Under the pieces are notes generated by a model. The model was not told the DNA's origin. It saw only the letters and a list, made by a program, of their open reading frames with translations, and made no database searches. From contig NZ_JACEHK010000015.1 of the NCBI RefSeq assembly GCF_025377685.1, forward strand, positions 62,001-126,000: 64,000 nucleotides of DNA, given 5' to 3'. This document shows, piece by piece, positions 34,977-42,618 of this stretch. The stretch is from Anaerobacillus sp. CMMVII. GTDB taxonomy: Bacteria > Bacillota > Bacilli > Bacillales > Anaerobacillaceae. The first letter of the stretch is position 1; the number at the start of each line of letters is the position of its first letter. A program made the position numbers and the translations under genes.

Positions 34977-35331
34977 ATGAATGTTTTATGGTTTGTTGGA
35001 TTGTTGGGTAGCTTTCTTTTATATAAAAATTTCTTTCCGACTGTAGTGAAATGCATCAGCCCTGATTTGATTGAGATTGATGAGGAAACACTGATTGTTG
35101 ATTTAAGAGATTATCATATAGCTGCAAAATTCCCAATAAAGGAAGCATTCGTTTTACCATTTGCCTATTTAAAGAGATATCATAAACAGCTAATGGGTAA
35201 AAAACTCCATATAGTAGCACCGGATACCAGTAGTTAGAAATTTGAGTATCAGGTTTTTAAAGGGCAAGGGCTACGAAATCTTAGGCTTTTGTATTGTCGA
35301 GTGCCAGGATAAAATGAAACGCTGTAGCTAA
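34977..35331 (+). pseudogene. Membrane-anchored rhodanese-like protein, frameshifted
   Basis: An N-terminal span (VLWFVGLLGSFLLYKNFF) leads into a rhodanese-like domain (LIVDLRDYHIAA...VLPFAYLKRY). The frame stops at TAG 35235-35237, but the next frame continues the same domain (RNLSIRFLKGKGYEILGF) to a Cys-containing tail and TAA 35329-35331. One surplus base, or two missing, near 35228-35236 joins the parts into about 118 aa. There is no canonical CxxGxR active loop; IVAPDTS stands in its place, so even the restored protein may be a non-catalytic sulfur-binding anchor with tail cysteines (FCIVEC, KRCS). GGAGGTGG precedes the ATG. Confidence 0.65.
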
Positions 35332-35353
35332 AAAACTAAGTGGAGGCCTATAA

Positions 35354-35715
35354 ATGACTATCCTAATAAATGTACAATAGTTCTATTTGTAATTTGGTTT
35401 TTGTCGCAAAGGTTACTGCCAGCAAAAGGTGTGAAACAGATAACTACTTCGGATCTAAAACCAATGTTAAAGGATAAACAGATTCAATTTATTGATGTGC
35501 GAACTCCAATGGAATACAGATCAAATCATATTCGTCAATTTGAAAATATCCCACTTGCAATCTTGTCAAAAGAGCAAGGGAAATTGTCAAAGAAAAATGA
35601 AGTGGTAGTCATTTGCCAAAGTGGTACGCGTAGCAATACAGCAAGTAAGTTGTTAAAAAAGCAAGGCTTTCAAAATGTTACGAATGTAAAAGGTGGCATG
35701 TTAACTTGGGTTTAA
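35354..35715 (+). pseudogene. Membrane-anchored rhodanese, one-base indel after the start
   Basis: TGGAGG (35341-35346) sits 7 bp before ATG 35354, but the frame ends after eight codons. Adding one A between 35371 and 35376 yields MTILINVTIVLFVIWFLSQR as an N-terminal span joined to a complete rhodanese domain (FIDVRTPMEYRSNHI, active site VICQSGTRSNT, NVKGGMLTWV), about 120 aa. Without correction, translation would have to start at a TTG at 35401 and lose the anchor. The intact catalytic loop favours a sequencing error. It closes the SulP operon, two membrane rhodaneses in tandem. Confidence 0.7.
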
Positions 35716-35718
35716 TGG

Positions 35719-35764
35719 TTGACATTACTTTTTAGATGTTTTATACTATACCCATAGTGGTAAA
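35719..35764 (+). promoter_or_regulatory. Promoter and CstR-type operator before cassette 2
   Basis: TTGACA (35719-35724), 17-bp spacer, TATACT (35742-35747): a consensus promoter. TATACCCATAGTGGTAAA (35747-35764) starts on the -10 box. Confidence 0.8.
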
Positions 35765-35817
35765 GGTAATAAACAAACCGATTAGTAATTGGTTATATAA
35801 ATTTTTTTATAATTAAT

Positions 35818-35835
35818 AATACCCATAGAGGTATA
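35818..35835 (+). promoter_or_regulatory. Second CstR-type operator before cassette 2
   Basis: AATACCCATAGAGGTATA is a near-palindrome 24 bp before the DsrE-like start. With the site at 35747 it gives two boxes 71 bp apart, allowing cooperative repression. Confidence 0.72.
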
Positions 35836-35858
35836 AAATAATAGAAGAGGTGAAGGAA

Positions 35859-36335
35859 ATGGAAAAGAAAAAAACAACAATCATTTTATTTAGTGGAGAT
35901 CTTGATAAGGCTTTAGCTGCTTTTATTATTGCGAATGGGGCAGCAGCGTATGATCATGAAGTTACGATCTTTTCAACATTCTGGGGGTTAAACGCATTCC
36001 GTAAAAGTGAGCATGTTCCTGTGAAAAAAGGATTATTAGAAAAAGCATTTGCTAAAATGATGCCTCGTGGTCCTGAAAAGTTAGGTCTTTCAAACATGCA
36101 CTTTGCTGGTATGGGTCCAAAACTAATTAAAAATGTAATGAAAAAACACAATGCAATGCAATTGCCAGAGTTAATTGACATGGCGAAAGAACAAGGTGTT
36201 AAATTAGTGGCTTGTACGATGACTATGGATTTACTTGGTTTACAAAAAGAAGAGCTAATTGATGGAATTGAGTTAGCAGGTGTTGCAGCTTATTTAGGAG
36301 ATGCATCAGAAGGTAATGTAAACTTATTTATTTAA
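35859..36335 (+). CDS. DsrE-family protein, long (peroxiredoxin-like DsrE) form
   Basis: 158 aa. KTTIILFSGDLDKALAAFII opens the fold; a basic insert (HVPVKKGLLEKAFAKMMPRG) distinguishes it from the shorter paralogue at 30776. The Cys lies in LVACTMTMDLLGLQKEELID. The ATG at 35859 is preferred because GAGGTGAAGG lies just upstream. This DsrE2-type protein is usually found with TusA and rhodaneses and passes sulfane sulfur between them. Confidence 0.88.
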   Translation: MEKKKTTIILFSGDLDKALAAFIIANGAAAYDHEVTIFSTFWGLNAFRKSEHVPVKKGLLEKAFAKMMPRGPEKLGLSNMHFAGMGPKLIKNVMKKHNAMQLPELIDMAKEQGVKLVACTMTMDLLGLQKEELIDGIELAGVAAYLGDASEGNVNLFI

Positions 36336-36444
36336 CTAAAAAGAAAAGGGTTTTGTCCCAGAACCTTAGTGTTCTGGCAGAACTCAATATAAATTAAATA
36401 GAATGAAACAATGAAAAACATTGTAAAAAATAGGAGGCAAAAGA

Positions 36445-37011
36445 ATGATTAAAACAGACCAAACATTAGATGCAAAAGGTTTAGCATGTCCAATGCCAAT
36501 TGTTCGAACAAAAAAGGCAATTGGTGAGCTTCAACCAGGGCAGGTACTAGAAATTCAAGCTACAGACAAAGGTTCAACAGCAGACTTAAAAGCATGGTCT
36601 GAGCGAACTGGTAATCAATATTTAGGGACGATTGAAGAAGCTGGAGTATTGAAGCATTATTTACGCAAAGCTAGCGGGGAAGACGAAAAACCAGAAACAA
36701 GTCATCCTCATATTGCTCAAAATGAAGACCTCGAAAAGAAACTTGGTGTTGCGAACGTAACATTACTAGATGTTCGTGAAGAAGCAGAGTTTATGTTTAA
36801 TCATATCCCTGGTGCTGTTTCTATTCCTTTAGGAGAACTGGAAAATCGTTTAACGGAACTTACTAAAGAAGATGAAATTTATGTTATCTGTCGAACTGGA
36901 AGTAGAAGTGATTTCGCAGCTCAAAAACTAGCTCAAAATGGCTTTACAAAGGTATGGAACGTTGTACCTGGAATATGCAAATGGAATGGTCCTACAGAGA
37001 AAATTCTCTAA
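36445..37011 (+). CDS. TusA-rhodanese fusion sulfur carrier
   Basis: Intact 188-aa paralogue of the gene at 30196. TusA domain LDAKGLACPMPIVRTKKAI (Cys at about 15), linker, then rhodanese LLDVREEAEFMFNHIPGA with active site VICRTGSRSDFA (Cys about 154). Cytosolic sulfur relay. AGGAGG precedes the ATG. It lies between the DsrE-like and dioxygenase genes of cassette 2, the same order as in cassette 1. Confidence 0.93.
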   Translation: MIKTDQTLDAKGLACPMPIVRTKKAIGELQPGQVLEIQATDKGSTADLKAWSERTGNQYLGTIEEAGVLKHYLRKASGEDEKPETSHPHIAQNEDLEKKLGVANVTLLDVREEAEFMFNHIPGAVSIPLGELENRLTELTKEDEIYVICRTGSRSDFAAQKLAQNGFTKVWNVVPGICKWNGPTEKIL

Positions 37012-37030
37012 AAATTTTTTTATAAAACAA

Positions 37031-37048
37031 TATACCGTAGGGGGTAAC
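37031..37048 (+). promoter_or_regulatory. CstR-type operator at the second persulfide dioxygenase
   Basis: TATACCGTAGGGGGTAAC matches the box with a weaker right arm and overlaps the ribosome site, so it could act on an internal promoter or only be vestigial. Confidence 0.5.
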
Positions 37049-37052
37049 ATTA

Positions 37053-38180
37053 ATGAATTCAAGACCAGTAACTGCAGCTGAAATTACAAAAAAGGTATTT
37101 GATAAGGAAAATTTATTTATTTTAGATGTTCGTAATGAAGATGCATATAGCGATTGGAAGATTGAAGGAGAAAACTTCAAACATTTAAATGTACCATACT
37201 TCGAGTTGATCGAGGGTGTAGAGGATATCTTAGATCAATTACCGAAGAATGAAGAAATTCTAGTTGTCTGTGCTAAAGAAGGAGCTTCGATCATGGTCGC
37301 AGATATGCTTAATGAAGCAGGCATCGCTGCTGGCTACCTTACTGGTGGGATGAAAACATGGAGTGAACACTTAGAGCCAGTAAAAGTGGGAGACCTAAAA
37401 GATGGTGGAGAGCTTTATCAATTTGTAAGAATTGGGAAAGGTTGTTTATCATATATGGTTGTTTCAAATAAAGAAGCAGCGATCATTGATGCAACTCGAA
37501 TGACAGATATTTATGTTGATTTTGCTAAAAAAATTGGTGCGGAAATTAAGCACGTATTCGATACTCATCTTCATGCAGACCATATCTCTGGAGGAAGAAA
37601 AATCGCAGAATTAACTGGAGCAACTTATTGGTTACCTCCAAAAGATGCGGAAGAAGTTGTTTTTGAATATAGCGCTTTAGAAGATGGCAACGATGTAACA
37701 ATTGGAAATACAACAATCACCATTCAACCATTATACTCTCCTGGCCATACAATTGGTTCAACATCGTTTGTTATTGATGAGAAGTATCTATTAACAGGTG
37801 ATATTCTTTTCATCGACTCAATTGGTAGACCAGACTTAGCAGGACTTGCAGCAGATTGGGTAGGTGATTTAAGGGAAACTCTCTATAATCGTTACCGTAA
37901 GTTATCAGATGAATTAATCGTGCTTCCTGCTCATTTTATGATTATTGATGAGTTAAATGAAGATGGCAGTGTCTCAAGAAAGCTTGGAACATTATTAGAA
38001 GAAAATCATGGTTTAAATATCGAGGACGAAGCAAAGTTTAGAAGTATGGTAACAGAGAATTTACCACCTCAACCGAATTCATATCAAGAAATTCGTGAAA
38101 CAAATATGGGTAAGATCAATCCAGACAATGATAAGCAAAGAGAAATGGAAATTGGTCCGAACCGTTGTGCAGTTAGATAA
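37053..38180 (+). CDS. Rhodanese-metallo-beta-lactamase fusion, persulfide dioxygenase type (paralogue 2)
   Basis: 375 aa with the same domain order as 31188: rhodanese ([15 protein letters not shown], loop [13 protein letters not shown]) then ETHE1-like domain ([40 protein letters not shown]) and the tail [10 protein letters not shown]. The rhodanese Cys is retained (VVCAKEG) but its loop lacks the canonical Arg. The paralogue pair is clearly a duplication. Expected reaction: thiol persulfide plus O2 to sulfite plus thiol. Confidence 0.93.
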   Translation: MNSRPVTAAEITKKVFDKENLFILDVRNEDAYSDWKIEGENFKHLNVPYFELIEGVEDILDQLPKNEEILVVCAKEGASIMVADMLNEAGIAAGYLTGGMKTWSEHLEPVKVGDLKDGGELYQFVRIGKGCLSYMVVSNKEAAIIDATRMTDIYVDFAKKIGAEIKHVFDTHLHADHISGGRKIAELTGATYWLPPKDAEEVVFEYSALEDGNDVTIGNTTITIQPLYSPGHTIGSTSFVIDEKYLLTGDILFIDSIGRPDLAGLAADWVGDLRETLYNRYRKLSDELIVLPAHFMIIDELNEDGSVSRKLGTLLEENHGLNIEDEAKFRSMVTENLPPQPNSYQEIRETNMGKINPDNDKQREMEIGPNRCAVR

Positions 38181-38225
38181 AGGTAAAAAATAAATATTAA
38201 TAATATAAAACAGGAGTGATAAATA

Positions 38226-38453
38226 ATGAAATCAGATAAAGTTTTAGATGCAAAAGGTTTAGCATGTCCAATGCCAATCGTGAAAACAAAAAAGGCAATG
38301 AATGAGCTTGAAAGCGGCCAAGTACTAGAAATTCACGCAACAGATAAGGGTGCAAAAAATGATTTATCTGCATGGGCAAAATCAACAGGCAATGAGTTAG
38401 TTGCTGATAGCGAAGAAAACGATGTATTAAAATTCTGGATTCGAAAAGGTTAA
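38226..38453 (+). CDS. TusA-family sulfur carrier (paralogue 2)
   Basis: 75-aa TusA with LDAKGLACPMPIVKTKKAM (Cys in ACPMP, residue about 14). Closely similar to the gene at 32346 in sequence and position (last gene of its cassette). ACAGGAG precedes the ATG. Confidence 0.92.
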   Translation: MKSDKVLDAKGLACPMPIVKTKKAMNELESGQVLEIHATDKGAKNDLSAWAKSTGNELVADSEENDVLKFWIRKG

Positions 38454-38462
38454 TAAGAAAGA

Positions 38463-38499
38463 ATAAATCCTAAAGGGTAATCCTTTAGGATTTATTTTT
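38463..38499 (+). terminator. Terminator after cassette 2
   Basis: AATCCTAAAGG / CCTTTAGGATT perfect stem with loop GTAAT and a T-rich tail. Confidence 0.85.
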
Positions 38500-38504
38500 C
38501 AAGT

Positions 38505-38730
38505 ACGCTCTTTTCGTAAACATTGCTCCTGCGGTTACTCGTCGCACAAAAAAACTTGTGGCTTTTTAACGTAAAATAATGGGAACAATTCCTTAGATGA
38601 AGATATCCCTCAATAAATTGAGTAAGAAAAGAGCACTACTTACTATATAAGTTGTGGTATCTTAGTATTTTGTGTAAAATTCCGGCTTTTGGGATTTTTA
38701 CGAAAGCTACAAACTTTGCGAAAAAAGCCT
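38505..38730. repeat. MITE-like dispersed element, copy 3 (inverted relative to copy 1)
   Basis: Begins ACGCTCTTTTCGTAAAC and ends GCGAAAAAAGCCT. Its reverse complement follows the element at 2419-2633 from end to end, including the shared interior GTGCGACGAGTAACCGCAGG. Non-coding, no transposase. It separates cassette 2 from the regulator gene. Confidence 0.78.
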
Positions 38731-38751
38731 TCTACTAAAAAAAGTTTATTT

Positions 38752-38769
38752 AATACTATGTAGGGTATA
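38752..38769 (+). promoter_or_regulatory. CstR-type operator upstream of cstR (autoregulation)
   Basis: AATACTATGTAGGGTATA has an intact right arm (GGGTATA) and a degenerate left arm. It lies 84 bp before the regulator start and would give negative feedback. Confidence 0.6.
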
Positions 38770-38852
38770 TAATAATTATAAAATCATGTGAAATGGCATC
38801 TTAGTGTGGGTCAAGAAAATATTAAAAATTCATAAATAGAGGAGGACTAGTC

Positions 38853-39113
38853 ATGAAATACAATGATCCAGTTAAAAATCGTATTAAAAGAATTGAAGGG
38901 CAAATAAAAGGGATTTTAAGAATGATGGAAGAAGAAAAAGATTGTAAAGACCTGGTCGGTCAAATGTCGGCAGCAAGAAATGCATTAGATCGAGCTATTG
39001 GTGTAGTCGTTAGTGAGAACTTGGAAGTTTGTATTAGAAATCAGATTGAAAATGGTGAGAGTACTGAACAGTTTATTCAAGAAGCTGTAAATCTACTTGT
39101 AAAAAGTAGGTAG
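38853..39113 (+). CDS. cstR: CstR-type persulfide-sensing repressor (CsoR family)
   Basis: 86-aa all-helical DNA-binding protein of the CsoR/RcnR/FrmR fold: NRIKRIEGQIKGILRMMEE is the family N-terminal signature. The sensing residues are Cys31 (KDCKDLVGQM) and Cys60 (NLEVCIRNQ). Copper-sensing CsoR also needs a His four residues before the second Cys; here that position is Asn56, so this is the CstR class, in which Cys31 and Cys60 of neighbouring subunits are crosslinked by sulfane sulfur and release DNA. The TATACC-n6-GGTATA boxes across the island fit its targets. AGAGGAGG precedes the ATG. Confidence 0.92.
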   Translation: MKYNDPVKNRIKRIEGQIKGILRMMEEEKDCKDLVGQMSAARNALDRAIGVVVSENLEVCIRNQIENGESTEQFIQEAVNLLVKSR

Positions 39114-39224
39114 ATTATTATGTCCCTTTAAAAACGAGTTAAGGGGATTTTTTCGAATAAGGCTGTTTTCCTAACTAACGCCCCTCAATATTCTGCTCCT
39201 TACCAAATTATAAAAGAAAGAGCC

Positions 39225-39470
39225 TCACGGACATAGATGAGGTAGTCCGCAGGGTTTGATAAATAGGCGGAGAAATTTCTCTTAATAAGAAAATAGCACT
39301 GAAAATAGCTAAAATAGACGGAAAGATTCCGTCTATTGACTCTAAAAGAGTGAAAATGGGTGATTTTGCTTTGCTTAATCGGAAAATTTCCGCTTATTTA
39401 CCCAGTAGCGAGCTCTATTCTTCAATCTAACCGAAAAACCTCCGCTTATTTTTAAATTTTTTGTAAGATA
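39225..39470. repeat. Cluster of degenerate palindromic CGGA/TCCG modules
   Basis: Four spaced modules can each fold on themselves: GGCGGAGAAATTTCTC, AGACGGAAAGATTCCGTCT, CGGAAAATTTCCG and AACCGAAAAACCTCCG, separated by about 60-70 bp. They resemble in style, not in sequence, the array at 7009. Non-coding. Nothing else is visible in the 39114-39564 gap. Confidence 0.5.
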
Positions 39471-39564
39471 AATTGTATATCAAATTGAGGGTAAAATTGT
39501 AGGGGTGCATTTCACTATACAAATTTTTAAGTTATTTCCACCCAAATGGCTTTACACCAATAAA

Positions 39565-39606
39565 AAATGAGTGTCAAATTCATATGCAAATTGTCACTCA
39601 TTTTGA
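39565..39606. terminator. Long hairpin upstream of the hypothetical gene
   Basis: AAAATGAGTGTCAA pairs with TTGTCACTCATTTT (one bulge) around an AT-rich loop that contains CATATG. Could end transcription in either direction or be a repeat. Confidence 0.55.
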
Positions 39607-39705
39607 CTTGCATTGTTAATGTTTGTGATAGGAAACTTGAACCCGTTAGAATAAAGGAGGGTTTCTCTGGAGAGTTTATAAATACCTGTTAAAGGAGTTG
39701 AGAAT

Positions 39706-40032
39706 ATGGAAGAACGACAAAAGTACTATGTGACATTAAATCCTATTGAATTAGGAATTGAACATGTTAGAGATGACTCACAATTGATACAATATGAAAT
39801 CGAAGTAACGAAACAAGAATTAGAAGTGGTTTCAAATTTTATCCGAAAATACAGTGATGAACTTTATGATGTGTCTGATATCCTCTTACGTCCTTTTCAT
39901 TTTCAAGACGTTGAGGAAGATAATTATGAATCTTTAACAAACCTTGAGCAACTATATCAACTAGTTTATAAATATGGCTCTGAGAAAACCAAGCGTGATT
40001 TAGAGAGTATTCAGCGTGAAAATAATCATTAG
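39706..40032 (+). CDS. Hypothetical cytosolic protein
   Basis: 108 aa, acidic, no signal or membrane segment, no Cys. The sequence starts MEERQKYYVTLNPIELGIEH and is predicted largely helical from residue 30 on. I recognise no family. AAAGGAGTTGAG before the ATG and a terminator after it support that it is expressed. Such small proteins are common in Bacillaceae core gene neighbourhoods, but I cannot name it. Confidence 0.75.
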   Translation: MEERQKYYVTLNPIELGIEHVRDDSQLIQYEIEVTKQELEVVSNFIRKYSDELYDVSDILLRPFHFQDVEEDNYESLTNLEQLYQLVYKYGSEKTKRDLESIQRENNH

Positions 40033-40052
40033 TTTATTAATGGCATTTTTTA

Positions 40053-40080
40053 AATCCTCAATAGTTTTGAGGATTTTTTG
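40053..40080 (+). terminator. Terminator after the hypothetical gene
   Basis: CCTCAA / TTGAGG stem with a short loop and a six-T run. Confidence 0.82.
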
Positions 40081-40189
40081 TTTAGATATTGTTCACATTA
40101 CTACACACTTTCTAAACAAAAGAGAGATTATAATATAAGTAAATAAAAATATAGAGAAAATGAAGTTAAGTAAGAGGGGAGAATTTAAA

Positions 40190-41284
40190 ATGAAGAGATT
40201 ATTGCTGCTTAGTTGTTTATTAAGTGTTAATTTAATCGCTTGTTCCAATGCGAATTCACAAGAGCAAATCTTAATAGATAATCAATTACCAGAACAAAAT
40301 ATCGATCTGGAAAATAATAACCTAGATGAAATCATTGAAAATTTATTAAACAATGAGCTCCTAGTACCACTAGGCGAAATACCAATCCCAATCGATACAC
40401 CGATGACGGCAGAAGTACTTGAATTGGGGAAAGTTTTATTCTTTGACCCACGTCTCTCAGGAAATAATGAAGTGAGTTGTCAAACTTGTCACGATCCTGA
40501 ATTAGGTTATGGTGATGGTAAAGCTACGTTTACAAAAATTGACGGTTCAGATGGAGCAAGAAACAGTCCTACAGTAATTAATTCAGGGTTCTATACGAGT
40601 TTGTTTTGGGATGGTCGAGCAGAAACTCTTGAAGAACAAGCATTAGGTCCTATTCAAGATCCAGGGGAAATGAATCAACCTCTAGATGAACTTGTCGATA
40701 AGTTAAAGGCCATTGAGGGTTACGAAGAGCTCTTCTTAGCAGCATTTCATGATGGCATTACCATTGATAATGTTGCAAAAGCATTAGCAGCTTTCCAACG
40801 ATTAATAGTGGTAAACGAAACACGTTATGATCAGTTCCTAAAAGGAGATCGAGATGCGTTATCTTCTCAAGAAATCAGAGGGTTGGATTTATTTGTAGGA
40901 AAAGCCTTTTGTATTACTTGTCATAATGGAGAAAATTTAACGGATAATGAGTACTACAATCTTGGAATTAACTCTGATGATAAAGGTCGTTATGCAGTAA
41001 CAGAAGATGAAAGAGATCTAGGAAGGATTAGAACTCCTGGGTTATACGGGATTACTCATACTGCACCTTATATGCGTGATGGAAGTATTGAAACACTAGA
41101 AGAGGTGATTGAATTTTACAATCGAGGTGGTGATGACCATCCTAATAAGAGTATTTTTATGAAAATGTTTATGTCTGAACTCAATTTAACCGCTGAAGAA
41201 AAAGCTGATCTGTTAGCCTTTTTAAAAGTCTTAGGTGGGGAAGTACCAATGATAACAAAACCAGAGCTTCCTGGTCTAAAATAG
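40190..41284 (+). CDS. Di-haem cytochrome c peroxidase-family lipoprotein (MauG/CcpA type)
   Basis: 364 aa. Start ATG 40190, AGGGGAG upstream; lipobox LIAC at residues about 14-17 anchors it outside the membrane. Two CxxCH haem-binding motifs are present: CQTCHD and CITCHN, about 150 residues apart. Family motifs include LFFDPRLSGNNEVSCQ and FWDGRAETLEEQALGP. Peroxidase or MauG-like oxidation by two c-type haems; electrons come from a small cytochrome c. Unusual in being surface-tethered in a Gram-positive. Possibly part of peroxide or sulfur-stress defence given the neighbours (inference). Confidence 0.92.
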   Translation: MKRLLLLSCLLSVNLIACSNANSQEQILIDNQLPEQNIDLENNNLDEIIENLLNNELLVPLGEIPIPIDTPMTAEVLELGKVLFFDPRLSGNNEVSCQTCHDPELGYGDGKATFTKIDGSDGARNSPTVINSGFYTSLFWDGRAETLEEQALGPIQDPGEMNQPLDELVDKLKAIEGYEELFLAAFHDGITIDNVAKALAAFQRLIVVNETRYDQFLKGDRDALSSQEIRGLDLFVGKAFCITCHNGENLTDNEYYNLGINSDDKGRYAVTEDERDLGRIRTPGLYGITHTAPYMRDGSIETLEEVIEFYNRGGDDHPNKSIFMKMFMSELNLTAEEKADLLAFLKVLGGEVPMITKPELPGLK

Positions 41285-41312
41285 AACAAAAGAAATTTAC
41301 CTTTAAAGGTAT

Positions 41313-41352
41313 AACCTTACTAACAGTGGAATATTTTTAGTAGGTTTTTTTT
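41313..41352 (+). terminator. Terminator after the peroxidase gene
   Basis: AACCTTACTAA / TTAGTAGGTT stem (one bulge), then eight T residues. Confidence 0.75.
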
Positions 41353-41375
41353 GTGATATTGGGAGGAGAAGGAGT

Positions 41376-42575
41376 ATGGCGACAAAGAAAACGGGTATAA
41401 AAATAGCAAGTATTCCAATCATAGTTTTAGTTCTAATTTTGACGTATTCATTTATTGCCTACTCACCGAATTACATGCTAAGAATTATCAATTATGGCGA
41501 ATCAGATATAGAAGATTATAAGATCTTTCCTTCGAGACCAATTAACAAGGCAGATCAAGCTTACTATTATGAAAAACAAGAACTTACAGACTTGGAAACC
41601 TACGAGGTTAATTATACCTATAACAATGTTAATACTAGCGATCCACTAGAAGTACTCTTAGAAAAAACAGGTACTACCGCTTTTATAATTATTAGTAATG
41701 ATAAGCTAGTATACGAAAATTATTTCAATGGTTATGAGAGAGACTCAATTAATACATCATTTTCTTCAGCAAAATCGTTCGTATCCCTTTTAGTCGGTAT
41801 GGCAATTGACGATGGTTTTATCCAATCAGTTTATGAGCCGATAACAAATTACCTTACAGAACTTGCTGGTACTGAATTTGAAACAATTACGATAGAGGAT
41901 TTGTTACGGATGCGTTCTCCTATTTCCTATAAAGAGGGTAACCTTTGGTTTGGGGATGACGCCAAAACGTATTATATGCCTGATATGAGAAATCTGGCCT
42001 TAAATAAACCCAACTTGACTAAAAATGGCAATAGAAGTTTTCATTATAATAATTATCATCCACTCTTATTAGGTCTTATTTTAGAACGTAGTACAGGAGA
42101 AGCAGTAGCAACCTATATGGAAAAAAGGCTATGGAGTAAAATTGGATCAGAGTTTGATGCTTCCTGGAGTTTAGATAGTGAAAGAAGTGGATTTGAAAAG
42201 ATGGAAAGTGGAATTAATGCGAGAGCGATTGATTTCGCTAAAGTTGGTTCATTAATCTTACACGAAGGTCGTTGGCAGAATGAACAACTAGTTAGTCGTG
42301 AGTGGGTGAAACAATCAACAATTACTGAAACTCCGATTAGCTTTGAAGAATACGACAATTCATTTTTAGAGGGGCGAAACACAAGGTACGGCTATATGTG
42401 GTACAGTACTAGGAATAGTGAAGGCGATGATGACGTATTTGCTCTAGGGAAATATGGTCAGATCATTTATGTGTCTCCAATTAACAATACTGTCATTGTC
42501 AGATTTGGTAAAGAATACGGGAAGCTTGACTGGTGGCCCGATGTTTTTCAAACGATCATCACTAATATTAAATAG
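41376..42575 (+). CDS. Membrane-anchored serine hydrolase, class C beta-lactamase-like
   Basis: 399 aa with an N-terminal span (IASIPIIVLVLILTYSFIAY). The penicillin-binding/beta-lactamase fold shows the S-x-x-K catalytic motif FSSAKSFVSL at about residues 127-136, the Tyr motif FHYNNYHPLLLG and a late KYGQIIYV strand. It is more like esterase/6-aminohexanoate hydrolase relatives than a true beta-lactamase. Substrate unknown. TTGGGAGGAGAAGG precedes the ATG. Strong bidirectional terminator follows. Confidence 0.85.
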   Translation: MATKKTGIKIASIPIIVLVLILTYSFIAYSPNYMLRIINYGESDIEDYKIFPSRPINKADQAYYYEKQELTDLETYEVNYTYNNVNTSDPLEVLLEKTGTTAFIIISNDKLVYENYFNGYERDSINTSFSSAKSFVSLLVGMAIDDGFIQSVYEPITNYLTELAGTEFETITIEDLLRMRSPISYKEGNLWFGDDAKTYYMPDMRNLALNKPNLTKNGNRSFHYNNYHPLLLGLILERSTGEAVATYMEKRLWSKIGSEFDASWSLDSERSGFEKMESGINARAIDFAKVGSLILHEGRWQNEQLVSREWVKQSTITETPISFEEYDNSFLEGRNTRYGYMWYSTRNSEGDDDVFALGKYGQIIYVSPINNTVIVRFGKEYGKLDWWPDVFQTIITNIK

Positions 42576-42581
42576 CGTTAA

Positions 42582-42611
42582 AAAAGGAGGTCCTTTAGAG
42601 GACCTCCTTTA
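42582..42611. terminator. Bidirectional terminator between convergent genes
   Basis: AAAGGAGGTCC / GGACCTCCTTT perfect stem, loop TTTAGA, A- and T-rich flanks on both sides. It serves the serine hydrolase and the convergent binding-protein gene. Confidence 0.92.
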
Positions 42612-42618
42612 ATTCGTA

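Noticed and set aside
35235-35237. Programmed readthrough of the UAG in the first membrane rhodanese (for example pyrrolysine)
   Set aside because: Reading on in the same frame leaves the domain and meets a stop; the homologous continuation is in another frame, so an indel explains it better.
38853-39113. Copper-sensing CsoR
   Set aside because: The copper-ligand His is replaced by Asn56, and no copper exporter or chaperone is nearby, whereas sulfur-transfer genes surround it.
41376-42575. Antibiotic-resistance beta-lactamase
   Set aside because: Only the general S-x-x-K/Tyr fold is present; the motifs fit esterase-like serine hydrolases and there is no resistance context.
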